Source: Ricinus communis
Lineage: Eukaryota > Streptophyta > Magnoliopsida > Malpighiales > Euphorbiaceae
NCBI RefSeq assembly: GCF_019578655.1
Contig: NC_063259.1
Location: 15,156,489-15,220,488, forward strand
DNA: 64,000 nt
Direction of reading: 5' to 3'
A program made the translations under genes and the position numbers. The notes under the pieces were generated by a model. It worked only from the letters and a program-made list of their open reading frames with translations, searched no databases and had not been told where the DNA came from. Below are positions 26,506-40,529 of the stretch, in pieces (position 1 is the stretch's first letter; each line of letters opens with the position of its first letter).

Positions 26506-29500
26506 TATTTTATTATATTATTACTTTTGCTTCAATTTGTTTAAAGTGTATAATAAAGTTAAATAAATTAAATTAAATACTTTTAATTAAGTTATAATAA
26601 TTAATATAGTGTTGGGTATTTATTCAATAATTTTTAAAAATAACAATTTCTTATTTTTAGAAGTCACAAAAATATAATATTATTTTTAAGATATATTTTT
26701 AAAATTTTAATAAATTAATTATCTATTAAAAATAACTTATTTATTTATGGGATATATATTGTGAGTTACTAAAATAAATATATGATTTGATTGAGGTCCA
26801 TGCTATTATACTTTTTAAAGTGTAATCTATAAGGAGGGGGAATTTCTTCCTCTTTCACCAAGCCTAAGTCGTTCTAGTGAGAAATTGGTAGTGAAAACTC
26901 ATAGTTTTTGGCGAGTGGGGTGTGGTCCGATGAGCTAGATGAAGAACCAGGCATTTGGGGACAAGTTTGAATGAATTTGATTAATGAATGAGAGAGCAAT
27001 CAAAGAAAGAAGGTAGATAGAAGTTAGAAGCGTTAAAAGGAGAAAAGAAAGGAGAAAAGAATAAGGGATATGTTCTAAAATAATAAATTACCACTTTGGT
27101 CATTGACCGTTAAATTACATTTTCACCCATGGCTGACAAAATTACTTGTTTGGTTCTTAAAGTGGGAAAATCACTATTCTTCATCTTGAAGCAGAAATTA
27201 TTCAAGAAGGCAAAAGCACTTATCGGTTCATCATCTGAAAGTAGGAATTTTACCAAATCACAACCCGAAATAGAAATTACAACTCTTTATTTCCCGAAGT
27301 GGAAACCTAGACAATTAGTGGTAAAAGTGCCCATCACCTAGAAACTCGAAAAAACGAGCAAAGTTTCTAAATCAAAGTAAGAGGGAGATCTCTGCATTTA
27401 TCTTGGGGGGAGATCTTCAAGATGTAACGGGCAAAATCCCCAATATAAGCTAGATAGAAAATATGCACCAGAGAGCTAGAGAAATTCTCTACACACACAG
27501 ATTACTCTGAGGAAGATCTTTGAGATATCACGAGCCTATAAAGCGAAGCTTCTACATCTCTTATATCTTTTTTTTTTATATCATTGATATTTTATGATTT
27601 ATCTCGATTTATTTAACCATGAATATATTTATAAATCTCAATAAACCAGGGGTAAACTAAGCACCCTTTTTCTAAATCTAGATATCTATAGAATTACATA
27701 AAATTCGATGATGAAAATTATTTCTCTAGAAACTCATAGAATTGAGAAAAGTCAAAATTCTAGTTAGGATTACAAGTAATTGAGAAAAAGTATTATTTTT
27801 CGAAATTAATTGGACTAAATTGATAAAAAATAATAAGTTTTTGGGTGAAAATCAATCAAATTGCTAAGTATAAAGACTAAATTATGAATATTTCTAAAAT
27901 TTGCATACCGACTCTACGTACAGTTAATCGGCTTTGCACAGTGCTTGTTGGCCTAAAACTCAAATTTTTGCGTCATTCTTCGGTTTTTTCGATTTTAAAC
28001 ATCAAGAATTATTAAAATAAATTTACTAGAAGGTTTTTATTGATAATTATTTAGCTTTTAAGTATTTTTTTATAATTAAATGGATTTTATTGATAATTAT
28101 TCCAATTATTTTAAAATCTATATTTATCAATCAAAAAGGATTTTAATAATTGGTGAGTAAATCAAGACCAATTGGTTGTGCTATAACAACCATTTTATGA
28201 CAGTATTACTTATCCAATTTGTTCATAGAGCAACACTTACCGTTACTAAATCCTTCATGAGAAATCTTAAATTTTTTTATTGATAGTATTGATTCTCTCA
28301 ATAATTTTTTTAGTTATAATTATACATTTTGGATCACCGATGAAATACAATTCGCCAATGAGTTTATTGCTTATGAACAATAACATCTCTATTGGAAGAT
28401 TTACCCACAGATTGAATTTAGGGTTTATGAATAATGTCATTATGATTTACAGACTAAAAACCTCAAATAAGAGGATTTGGGCATAAACATAACCGTGCAT
28501 GGATTACATGTTATAGTAGTGTGCCTAAGGTCAAGGATGGTCATTTAATCCATAAAAACACATGTCTTTGGTCATAGACATGCGTTTTTGGCCACACAAG
28601 CACATTCTTAGTGTATGTATGCACGCCTTTAGCCATAAATGCTCAAAATACGATTAATCTGCGATCTATATGCTAAGTGCATAGCTTTAGTGCCTATAAT
28701 GTATAGGCATACACCTTAATTGTTAAGCATTTTTTGCTTTAGCTATGAAATTTGCATATTACTTTATACATGATTTTATGTCCATGTTTTGCTCATGCTC
28801 TTCTAATCAATAGTAAGTTTTTGTGAATATGTGTGATAATATTCCTTATTATGTGTGTCTTATAATAGATTACTTTCTGCATGTTGAAAGTAACAAAGTC
28901 ATTTATGTTTAAGTCTCGTGAATTAGAAATTGTGTTACTTTGCTTGTAGAGGTCATAGTATGAGTATCGAGTCTGTTTACAATATAACTATTATTATACA
29001 TTATATTATATCTCTGATATATGTATATGAAAATATTTTATAGAAGGTTTTTGTGACTCTGACCGTGACAAAGGTTAGGGTAAGAGTTATTCGTGTAATT
29101 TAGAGCTAAATAAATGTGTCTTTATTAATTTAGACATGCGTCTTGAGGTAAGAATGTACACATACATCATAAGAGCGCACATCTTTGCTACATATTTGAC
29201 TTATTTCAAATATCTTTCTATGTTTACAATTATTTTTTTCCACCATAGTTACAGGGGTTAATATGGAAAGCCTGACTAACAGTTTTACTTAAGTTGCTTC
29301 GACTTATTTCATTTATCATTTGTACTTATTTATTGGTTTGTACTTTATAACTCCGCCTAATAGCTTTATGTATCCTATTCAATATTTACACTGATGCAAA
29401 AATCAATCCACATGCTTAAAGGATAAAAATGGTAGAAACTAAGAGTGTATATATATTTCTTTGGTCACCTCATATGTTATAAGATAAAAGAAATCCAGAA

Positions 29501-31060
29501 AGTGAAAATTGTGATTTACAGCTTTTCAAATTACCTCAAATGCTAAAAGAATAAAATTGGTTGTGTTATTAAAATGAGTAATTATTAGGATGAGTAAAGT
29601 TAATACCGACAAACCAAGTGAATTTTGTAATTTGAGTGGAGGTTAGACTAATATCAAGGTAAGTTGGGGAGCTTAATACCTTTCTAAATCGTACCTAACT
29701 TTTTGAATCTAAATCTTTGAAAAATGGATTAAGGCAATTAGGATCTCTCTAAGCTTAAGAGTTCATTAAATAGCCACAATACATCCAACACCCCATACTT
29801 ATATACATATTAGTAAAAATTTTAAAAAATTAAATACATTGCAATCAAAATATAAATTACTTCCGTTGATTAAATTTATATCCAAATTCTTGAAAAGATT
29901 AATCCCTCTTCGAATGATTCCAAATAAATTCCATTAAAGGTAGATACAATAAAAAAAATATAGGAAAAATTAAAAAGAAAATCAAAGATTTGCTTAAATT
30001 AGGATATTTAATGAATTATATAGGAGATATTTGACTCATACCCGTGAGCTAAAACCATAAGCCTTTAAGGATTCTTCTACTTTTAAATTCTTCACATGTA
30101 ACTCATAGAAAAGTCTCACACCCTATCTCTCCCATGAGCCAAAACATCATGGGCATATAAGAAAAAAATCTTATAACTATGAAACTTTGATGATAAGAAT
30201 ATGATGCTCTTTTCACACAATTCTTGCCCTCTTTGCTTGATTTTTCTCCAACTATCTGAGCACTTAAAAATAACAATTAGGCATTAAAAAGTAACATGAT
30301 TAAATGATTATTTATATATAAGGTAATCGAAATATAGTATAGAACTATGGCAATATCTGGTCCATTACTTACTCTATTGCATATTTTTATACGACATATT
30401 GTTCTTCTATTTCCTCCTTTAAGAATTAATTGTGGTCTTTCAAACTATACTAATAGTATGGACGAATTTCCTTCTTTCATACAAATATTTAAAAGATCTT
30501 AGCCACACTTAAAAGTCGAGTACTTCTATCATTAAGTTAGCAACTTCCCCCGGCTTAAAAATATTGAAATAAAAATATTACATAGTGGTAAACTAGCAAG
30601 AAATTAAATAAAAAAGTTAAATCAATTTTGAATATAAAAAAGATAAGACAAAAAATATAGATAAAATAAAGATAGATTAATAAAATTTTTATAGACTACT
30701 TCTTCCTTTTGACTCTTATGCTATCCTTCTATATTTTCTTCTATTTATTATTTATAAATTTTAAATATTATATTGAGCATCATAAGTCATGTTTGTATAA
30801 CCTTGATCATTGAATTTCATTATCTATAACATAACTACCCACTCCTTAAAACTTTTAATAAATCTCAGCTATTTGATTTAAATTAAAGGTAAAGATTATA
30901 GATATATGATCTATCATATTTAAGTTGAAAATGATAGGATCTTAAGCCTACTCTATTAATAAAGTTAGTTAATTCAAACATGCTTTTAATGGTGATCATT
31001 AGTCAGCTGTGAAATAATATTGTGTTATGCTACTTGCGGGCCCTTAAAAACTATGGCATC
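26506..31060. other. AT-rich intergenic DNA, probably eroded repeats
   Basis: No recognisable gene. The plus frame at 27129-27341 (70 codons, starting MADKITC) has normal-looking composition but no family resemblance. The surrounding sequence (26.8-27.6 kb, with GGGGGGAGATCTTC near 27404) could be an eroded LTR or leader. About 28.5-28.95 kb has repeated ACATG/GCATA phrases, also LTR-like but unassigned. Confidence 0.35.
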
Positions 31061-31094
31061 TTCATCAGGTAAGCTGCTTTTGAAGATGGCTCTT

Positions 31095-31335
31095 GATTTG
31101 TTTATAATTTACAAAAATCTTGAAGGTGGACCTCGCATACTTATTAGGCTATCAGTGATTTAACATAACTGAGGTGGCAAATCAATTATAAATAATTCAT
31201 CTTCAATTGTCACGTTAACAAAAATAGATGGAAGATTGCTTAGGTACCCTAAATTGATAGAAAAATAGGTTTGGTACTAAAAAAAAGAGATCAATATTTT
31301 AGTGCCAACTAAATAGAAAAGGCAAAGAATTAGTA
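31095..31335 (+). repeat. Direct repeat, left copy
   Basis: Shares TTTATAATTTACAAAAATC, a TACCCT(A/G)AATT(A/G)AT segment, an A-run after TTAGTACTAAA/TTGGTACTAAA and GGCAAAGAATTAGTA with a second copy at about 34361-34545, in the same orientation and order. The two copies bracket the region that holds the LTR remnant and the hAT element. Confidence 0.6.
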
Positions 31336-31805
31336 GAAACATTCCAAAATGCAAGGACATAATCGTCCTTTGACAAGGCATAAATGTTAAACGGTTGTCA
31401 TAATGATGGACACGACGTACGAAACGTTAGTAGGCATATGTCAAGCGTCACAGATATTTAAAATTCAAACAGTATGACCGAGTTTAACTCTTGCTAGGTG
31501 CCTGATCAAGCGCACAACAATAGAGATTATCATAACTATTAGAAAGCGTCCAACTCGTCATAAGGCAGAAAATATCGAGTATGAGCAAAAAGAATAAATA
31601 CTCTCAGGCAAGAGAAGGGGACTAGTAATAACAGAGCATTATAACCAACCTGTCATGCCCGAGAAAGACGCGGTTGACCAAGTCTACATTCCACTACAGC
31701 TAGGAGTCTTAGAAGGTGTGTTATGATTGGACTCTATATGAAGAGTTTGACCCGAGCTAGAACTCTAGTAGCAATTAAAAAGAATAGTCCTAGTACAATT
31801 AGAAC

Positions 31806-34086
31806 TAGGGCTGAGTACGGATCGGTCCAATTCGGTTATCTATAAATCACCAGTACCATACCAAACCTCGGTTATTTTAAAATTGAAGGTACCAATACCG
31901 TACCAAACATAAAAAGATCCAATACCGTATTGTACCAATTTTATAGTTAAATACAGTTTGGTTCAGTGCTATTTTCGATTCTAAAAAATTTAAAAAATAC
32001 AACTTTAATCTCATCTTTAATCAAATACATTTAGAGAAAATATGATTACCAACCTAAAAAAAGTAGTATGAAAATCTAAATTAGAATTGCAATCACATTC
32101 TTGAACAACCTGTTTTGCAATTCAGTCACTTACAAATATAATAATTCATTCAATATTCAAATACAAACCATTAAAATATATGTTACTGCTAGCATAAAAA
32201 TATTTTGCGGATGACAATCATTAAAATAAATAAATTTACAAACTTTATGTAGCACTAAAATATAAGTCCAAAATTAGCAAAGGAATGTTATTACCTCCCC
32301 TCAAAATTAGCACTCTACATTTAATCTTGGCATAAGGGACTCACCAATCTCAGGATCTTGAATAAGTTCTACAACAAAAGTAAAAAATTACGTCAATAAA
32401 ACTTAACAGCATCAACAATAAACAAATATATGTAAGAAGTAAAGAAATGTTACCTAACTCTATACTTTCAATATCCTCTATTGATTCTTCTAGTTGGATA
32501 GGTTTATTTGAACTTCTAAGCCAATATTGACAACAAATGAGGACCTCCGTTGTTGTAGAAAGTAAAGAACTTCTATATTAATCTAGAGTTCGTCCTCCAG
32601 TACTAAATGCAGATTCAGAGGCTACTGTTGAAGCTTGGATAGCCAATACATCGTGTGTAACCTTGGACAAGATAGGATACCTTACTGAATTCACCTTCCA
32701 CCATGCTAAGATATCGAAATCAATGGTGAATTTTTCTGCAAATTCTTCGAAATACCTATCTAACTCAGATATCTTAGATAAATTCTGCTCCGCTTCTTCC
32801 TCTAAAAAGAACTCATCAATCTCTTCTTCTGTTTCCGTATCACTTGGCCCACTATCATATGCAGATTTCTCTGAGCTCCCTACAACCTCACCCATATATA
32901 ATTGATCATCAATTATCTTGTATTCATCCACCATCAACTTTAAAGCTGTTTTCACCATTTTTTCCAAATTTTTTGCCTCATCTTCACCATAATAAATGGT
33001 ATACTTAGCTTTTAAGTACTTTAATTTGCACCTAGGATCCAAAACAACAGCCACAAATAACATAACATTCATTTTATCTAAAGAACCCCAATGTTTGTCA
33101 AATTTAGCTCGCATTTCAATGGTCATTTGACTTAGCTTACTATCCCTAACTTTGTTAAAAGATATTTTGACGATTTGTTTTTCAAGTTTTCTACGATTTT
33201 GTTTAAAAAAAAAATTAAATTTATAAATATAATTTAATATATTTTTTAATATTTTAATATTAATTTATAATATTTTAAAAGTTAATAAATTAATTATTTC
33301 TAAATATTTAATTTTTAAAGTTTTATTAGTATGATAATATAAAAATCATTTAAAAAATTATTTTTTAATTTTAATATTTATATAAATTAATAATTTTAGT
33401 ATAATTAATATTATTATTTTTAAAATAAAAATATTATATAATTAAAAATTAATTTATGAATAAATATAGTATAAATAATATTATATTTATATAATAATAT
33501 ATTTTTATAATTTTTACTAATTTATATAACTTTTTATTAAATTAAGTAATTCTTAATTAACTTATCAAAAATTTCTAGATAGTAAATAAATTTTAAATGT
33601 AGTATTATAGTATGTATACTAGATTACTAGTATCAGTGTACTATGTGACATATTAATATATATAACTTATATTTTTTATAGAGTATACAGTATATTACAA
33701 TATTATAGTTATTTTTAATATGTATTATTTTTTTATTTCGATAACAATTACTTGAATTACATAAATGATAAATATAAAATAATTTTTTTTATAGAGTATA
33801 AAATATTTTATAATGTTATATTTATTTTTAATATGTTATATTTATATAATGTAAATAATTATTAATAAATATATGTAAAAAAATTCAGTTCTACAGTTTG
33901 GTTCGGATCGGTTATGGTACGGTTATGGTACGGTTTTTACTAAATAACCAGTACCATACTGTAATAGTAAAAAAATTCGAATCAGTTCAATTCAGTTATA
34001 AAAACTTTCGGTTATTTCGGTTCTAGTATTTTCCTGTACGGTTATTCGGTTCGGATGAGAATCACCGAGATCCATGCTCAGCCCTA
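31806..34086 (-). mobile_element. hAT transposon, deletion derivative with intact ends
   Basis: The element is 2281 bp. Its left end begins TAGGGCTGAGTACGGATC and its right end, reverse-complemented, begins TAGGGCTGAGCATGGATC; they match at the first 10 and most of the first 18 positions. The flanking 8 bp, ATTAGAAC, are identical at 31798-31805 and 34087-34094, the target-site duplication size of hAT elements. CGGTT/GGTACGG-rich subterminal repeats lie inside each end (about 31820-31970 and 33890-34060). The interior holds only the C-terminal third of a transposase plus AT-rich filler. Confidence 0.93.
32307..33126 (-). pseudogene. hAT transposase, C-terminal part with dimerisation domain
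   Basis: The main frame (33126-32578, 182 codons) begins MTIEMRAKFDKHWG and carries the conserved VAVVLDPRCKLKYL segment. After an acidic linker it has the hAT dimerisation motif (ELDRYFEE, then FDILAWWKVNSVRYPILSKV and ASTVASESAFSTGGR). A single in-frame TAA then interrupts it, and the same frame continues with a conserved RSSLL...LICCQYWLRS tail to a probable donor at 32453. A last short exon at 32368-32307 ends in LMPRLNVEC and a stop. The BED zinc finger and most of the RNase H-like catalytic domain are absent, so it cannot be an active transposase. Confidence 0.85.
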
Positions 34087-34360
34087 ATTAGAACGACCTA
34101 CAGCTATGGAGTTCCTGTCCTAGTAGGATGAGGAGACTTTTGATGTATATATAAGAAACTATGGTACAATGATTATAGGTACATGTTATTTTACACACTC
34201 ACTATACTTAAGCCACCCTTTCACAAATTACTGACTTAATCACGAGAATAAGTGACCGGAAAACCCTGTCCGATGCTTTCTAACCATCTTTGCAGGTACT
34301 TCGGAGTCGGATAAGCCTTTGGAAATCTTGTTGATAGCTCATTCAATGAGCGAGTTATCA

Positions 34361-34545
34361 TTTATAATTTACAAAAATCAATTAGAAATATTTCATCTCT
34401 AATTATCATGTCAGCAAAACCAGATGAAAAAATACTTGGGTACCCTGAATTAATAAAAAAATAAAAATTTTAGTACTAAAAAAAAAAAAAAAAAAGATCT
34501 ATACATTCCTACCAACTAAATAAAAAAGGCAAAGAATTAGTACTA
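34361..34545 (+). repeat. Direct repeat, right copy
   Basis: Second copy of the repeat at 31095-31335; shorter, with an expanded A-run (about 34477-34495). The spacing of about 3.26 kb equals the LTR-like remnant plus the hAT element. Confidence 0.6.
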
Positions 34546-37500
34546 ACGGGATAATTTACGCCATCTTCAAGGTCTTCGGTTGGAGCTAAATTGGGTTTTC
34601 GTCAAGTTTCAGCGGCCCATTTCTACCAGCAAAGCTCCACTCCCTCATCAGTCTGGGCCTGGATTTCTGTGCTTCAATGGGAGACCAGAAGCAGGAATAA
34701 GAGTAGCAAATGGGACTGTGACACTTTTCCAAGAGCTGGCCCATTATTGTTATCTTGATAATCTAGTTCAATTTGTTGTCTTTTGAAGAGCAGAAAATTA
34801 GACACAGTAAATATATGGTGAGCTTTAGATTTCCATCAAAAAGTAGAAATCCAGTAACACAGGTTCAAAATCAATAATGTTGACCAAATCATATTAGTTT
34901 GATTCAGTTAATTTAGTTCCACTCTAAAAACTAAGTTAGTTGCTTTAATTATTACACGGTATTGCTAGAGTACCACAATAATACTCTATCATCATTATAT
35001 TTATATTTTAATTATAAATAATTTATCGGATATTATTTTAATTATTTATTAAATTTATATATCATTTATCATTTTAGATTGTCGGCGAATTTATACATAA
35101 TTTTATTTTGTGTTTAGATGCTTGAATATGAGCCGGATTTGGATCAAATCCTTTGTTTAATAATTAATTTTTAGATGAATTTGGATTTAAATCAAATTTT
35201 TCATAATTTCAAGGATCTAAAAGTTAAGGATTTGAAATAATTTGAAATCCACCGTTATTTGAAATCTAACTAAAAGAGAGTACATGATATTCACATGTTT
35301 AAATGATTTTGACATTACTCCTCCTAAATTAATTTTAATTTCAGTTTTTTTAATAAAATTGCGATATTATTTTTAAAAAGTACTTAATAAATATTGATAA
35401 TTTAGCTTTTCTTTAGACATATTCTATTTTTTTACCAAATTTGTAATTACAAATACAGTATAATTACAAAATAATAGCCTTAAAACTAAAAATGATCTTA
35501 ATTAAGCATTATATCAATTGGTCAATAAATCAGTAAATCATTAACTTATAGAAATAGCTATATTCTGTTATAATTCTTTTACTAGATCCCTATATTTCTT
35601 CAACTAACTAAAGTTAATGAATATATATATATATTAAAAGATTATTATTTTGTATATTAAGTAACCTTCAGAATTCTTATATAATTTATTATTTTATAAA
35701 ATTTAACAAATTATTAGTTTAAAAAGACGATTATTTAATAAAAGTATAATCTTATTGGAATTACACTATTATTTCTTATTATGTCTTTAAGTGGATGATG
35801 TTTTTAGTTACTTTGGGTATTAATAACATATTATGAAGCTAATTAAGTAATACTATTTATAAAAATAATTAATAGTTAATAATCATTATATTGATATTTT
35901 ATATGTTGCCAAAAAATAATTATTTAACTAATGAGAACATATTTATTTCAATTAGAATATTTCATTAAACTGAACTGCAAATATACAATTTTATAAAACT
36001 TTAAACAAATCAAATAAAAAAATTAAACAAAAATATCAATACAAAAATAAGCGGAGTTATCAATTCTATTCGTTTGAATTTAAATATAATTTTTAAGGAA
36101 TTTGAGAGTTTTTCTTTTCGATTCTCGTCAAAGTTAAATTAAAAATTTATTATTCTTAATTTTTAAATTTTTTTATATTAAATAGTAAGTGGGAATAAGC
36201 TCTACTTATTAGAGGATATGTATGAGAGATTTTATTTTTTATTGGTGACAAAGTGTGGTACGGTTTAAGATATCATGTCTTTCCTACACCTATTTTAATT
36301 TTACCCTAAATTAAAAAAAAAAATTAAAGGTTTATATAAATACTATTCAAGTTTAATCTTATCAAATAATAAAGAAATTAATATATGTATACATTTGCAT
36401 ATTGGATAAAACCATTTAAAATGAAAATTTATGGATCCAAATTCATAATAAAATAAACAATAGTTTGTTGGATCAGATTCTATATGATCAAATCTATAGG
36501 ACGTAAGAAATAATGAAAGAGAATAAAAAAAGAAAAGAAAGGAAAAAATAATAATAATAAAATAATAATAATAAATAAATAAATAAAATGAAATAGAAGA
36601 GCTCAGATTCTAAATGAACAAATTCAAACTTGAAAAAAATGTTTCTGATTTTCAAAAAATGCACATTATTTAATAAGCATGAATTTTATTTATATTGTCA
36701 TTTAAGATTTCAAATTATTTATACTATCCAAACAAAGAATTTGAATTTGATAGATTTCAAATATTGAATTTTAAATCTAAATTCCAAATCCAAATTTATG
36801 TGTGCAAACATGCACATAAATTATTTACATTAATAAATTATATAGATAAATTTCATAGTTATAAAGTATACCACTCATTAAATTATAAAAATAGATAAAA
36901 GCATGTAACAAGGAAAAGTAATGTATTGTATTAGTTAACAACTAAGTACTACATATAATTGTTAATATAGTATTTAATTATATTATAAATTATTAAAAAC
37001 AAAATTAACATCAACTATTATAGGTTTATAAGGTCTCTTATACCTATAGTATATTAAAGTAACTCTAGATTATAAATCCAATAAGTATCTTTAACCTTTG
37101 TTCGAAAAAAGTAAAAAATGAGATAAAAGAAAAAGAAAAAAGAAATTTTTTTTTGTCAAATATTTTAAGTATTTTTATTGCTCGGAAAAAACATAAATAG
37201 AGAGAAAAGAGATTAAAAAATGGACAAAAAAAGAACCCATAAAAAATTTTCAAAAAATAAAGACAATTACATATTTATCCCATTATTATATTATTGAAAA
37301 TTAAATAAAATAATATTTCATATATTTCCTCTATCTTATTTTTTGCACCTCCTCTCAAACAAAAAGTAAGAAAATTATTTTCCATCTCCATAACTTTCAA
37401 TCCTCCTATTTTCACTCTCCCATTTTCTTTCCTCACCAAGATGACTTCCAAACATAGGGTAAGAGTTTAACCCTTCTATGCTATAAAACAAACATCACAT

Positions 37501-40492
37501 ATTTGGGTAATGCCATCACATACTAAACACAATGAGCCAACTTACAAGGTAAAAGTTGCAAATCCTTGTACTATTGTAACCCTGTGGACATCAAGAATTT
37601 AAATATACCTTTCAATGTTTGAGAAATGGATCAATGACAATGGGTAAACTTTCAGGAGTTTGAAGAGTAGCTGGCACAGAATATTGCTTGAAAATGATGG
37701 GAAACCATATGTGGTAGTGTGGGTTTTAGATTGTACAAACCACAATTAGGGTGGTAGGTTGCACAAACCAAATGCAGCTTCCATTGGCCCATTGCCCTTC
37801 TTCTTAATTTATCATCATCCTTTTTCTGTTTCTTAAAGTGGTCCTCCTTCTTTAATCTCTTTAGGCTATGTTTGTTTGAAAGTGAGAGTGGGGGAAAAGG
37901 TGGGGAGAAAGAGTGAAGGGTGGTTTAATTTTTTTTTTTTTTTAAATTTGGAAAATAAGAGAGAAAAATATAAGAATCTTGCTTTGATTATTAAGCTTCC
38001 AAATAAATTTAAATATTTACCCTTTATAAAATATATTTCTTTCTCATAAATTTTGTATATAGATAAACATAATTATAATTTTAAATATTTAAATTTTATT
38101 TTTATTAGGATTTTACTTGTTTAAATATAATAAAATTGCATTCACTTACAATTTTTTTTTCTCCCATAAATTTCATTCATTTTCAAACAAGAAGAATGAA
38201 AATTAATTATTTTTTCCCTCTCTTTCTTTCCCTTAATTTTCTTCCTCCTCACTTTCTCTCCCTACCCACTTCAAGATTAATCCAAAGCTCATTGCGGTTT
38301 GGTGGGCAAAGAACAATTTCCCAATTCTTTTAGTTCTAAAAGTAACTTCTTAGAGATAAGCATGTAAAATTAATATATGTTTGATAAAAGATAATTTATA
38401 TAAAAAAAATTCAAATATTAAATAAAAAAAATTTAAATCTTAATTGTTTTAATGCTCAACAGTAATAGGAAATAGGCCCTAAGACTTGATCTCTTATTTG
38501 TACATTTGTATCTTTACACATGAGGGAACTGCTTTTACTAAATACTATTTTCCGTCATTTCTTCTTTTCTAGTCCATCTTATGATATAATCTAATTTTCC
38601 TTTCTTAATTGTTAATTTAGTTATGTAATGGTTAAAATATATTTTATTAATTAATATAGATATATCATATGTAATTAATTTTTATGTTTTTTTAACTTTT
38701 AAATAGAATTTAATGAAGGTTTCAAAGAAATAAGAATAAAAATTAATAATATTAATTAAAAAATTATGAAAAATTATGAAATGTACGCTTTTAAATTAAT
38801 ATTATTAGTTTTTATCAATATTTTTTCTAAAATACTCTTATTAGATTTTCGATAAAATTTATAATCTAAAATATAAAATGTAAAATTTAATTGGTTTAAG
38901 TGCCATTTATTATCAAATCTAATATATAGTTTTTAAATTTTTAAAATTTTAAAATCATACTTTAATGTTGATTTCAATTTTTAGTCTTCAATAATATTAT
39001 TAGCTAAATTTACTGACGTAGCATGAAGCGACAACAAAAGAGCCGAGTTAATATTGAAATTGATGGCTCATCCTATTACTAATACATTATCATTTAAGTT
39101 GATGAATTTGATTTTTTCCTTTGCTTAATTTTGAAATTTTATTAATTTATATATTTAAACGATAATATATTAGTAATAAAATTGCTAATTTAGTCCCTTT
39201 ATCTCCTTTTGTTATTAGAGTTTACTTTATCTCGATAAATTTGACTGATAGTTTTATTAAAAATTAAAATTAATACTAACATTAAAATATAATATTAAAA
39301 TATAAAAAATTAAAAATTACATGCAAATTTCATAGTAAGTACAAAATAAAGAATTTTTTAAACAATTATGCTAAATTAATTATGTCGTGAAATATATTTA
39401 CTAAAATATATTACACTTTAAACAATTAAAATATAAACTTTTTCGAACTAAACAATGGAATCCGCCAAAAAGAAAAAGTAAATACAACCATATTTGTATT
39501 AGTGATCAATTAATAGATACCCATAAAAGAACAAATAGTGATTCAATGCAAAATATATGTTGTTTACTCACACTTGTATAGAATAATAAAAACACATTAA
39601 TAGAAATTGATGACATTACACGTGGCGTGAACCCATCAAACTGGCTAGAGGCATCTGGATCCAATCTGCAGGCCAAAATAAAATAAAAGGTACAGAATCA
39701 ATATATATATATATAAAAGTTAACAATTAGATCTGGGAAATGGAGATATGATCTTATATATTATGTTAGATTTGAGTCATAATCATGTTTAATTTAAAAT
39801 ATGAAATATTAAAATATTGAATTTTCTTAGTCAATCTTTTAATGAAGCCACCATAGAAGAAGATCCAGATGATGTTTAATTTATTTCACATTTTAAACAT
39901 TTTATATTATCAATTAATTTATATTCATGAATCCCCACTCCTTTTGGTACCCATAAAAAAAAAAGTCTTTGAGTTGACCCTCTGTGTATTCTTAATCTTA
40001 TGAACAGTTTTTATGCATTTAATTTTCGTCACTTAGAAATATTTGTACCCATAACATTGATGTGGAGCTGAGTCCTCTATCCTCATGAGATTTGTCGACT
40101 GAAATTGTTTTAGGTTATCAATTTAAAATTGTTCTGTGTTAGAGTTTGGCTATAAAAGTCAACATAAGACTGAATATAAAAATAAAAATAATAAAAATAA
40201 TAATAATAACAATAATTATTACACATCAGCAACATTGGCATGTAGAAATTCTTTTATATATATCAGAGACTTTGAAAAGAATATATATATTTTAAATTTT
40301 AAAAATTATGGTACTATGCTTCTTTTGTCAAAAATCTTAAATGTATAAAATTATATATATACAATAAAGATTTAATAAATGAGTAATTGTCAACATCATA
40401 TATCAAATCCAATAATTTTTAGGATTTCTTTATAGTATAATTTTCTACATTTTAAAGTTCTTCCCTTCTCTCAAATATTATCAGTGATAATA

Positions 40493-40497
<5 letters not shown>
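34546..40497. other. Gene-poor, AT-rich intergenic DNA
   Basis: At 34560-34790 there is a short stretch of normal base composition with a 68-codon plus frame, unrecognised on either strand. The rest is AT-rich. Possible small elements: TGTTTGTTTGAAAGTGAGAG near 37869, with an inverted counterpart TTCATTTTCAAACAAG near 38177; and repeated AAATCCAAATTC-type phrases at 35.1-35.3 and 36.4-36.8 kb. A/T-only simple repeats occur (36549-36590). No gene is supported. Confidence 0.4.

Positions 40498-40526
<29 letters not shown>
40498..40526. repeat. (AT)n microsatellite next to the copia insertion
   Basis: An uninterrupted AT dinucleotide run of about 29 bp ends three bases before the left LTR. The copia element inserted at its edge. 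Confidence 0.9.
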
Positions 40527-40528
<2 letters not shown>

Positions 40529-40529
40529 C

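Larger units (their letters stand above)
31336..34340 (+). mobile_element. LTR-type remnant, split by a hAT insertion
   Basis: When the hAT element (31806-34086) is set aside, the flanks read as one sequence with LTR features. A TATATATAAG box lies near 34147. It is followed by CATTTTACACACTC-like leader and by a segment ending CTTTGCAGGTACTTCGGAGT near 34308, a phrase I recall from the R/U5 part of plant LTR retrotransposons. No internal coding region is next to it, so it may be a solo LTR. Its borders are uncertain. Confidence 0.4.
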
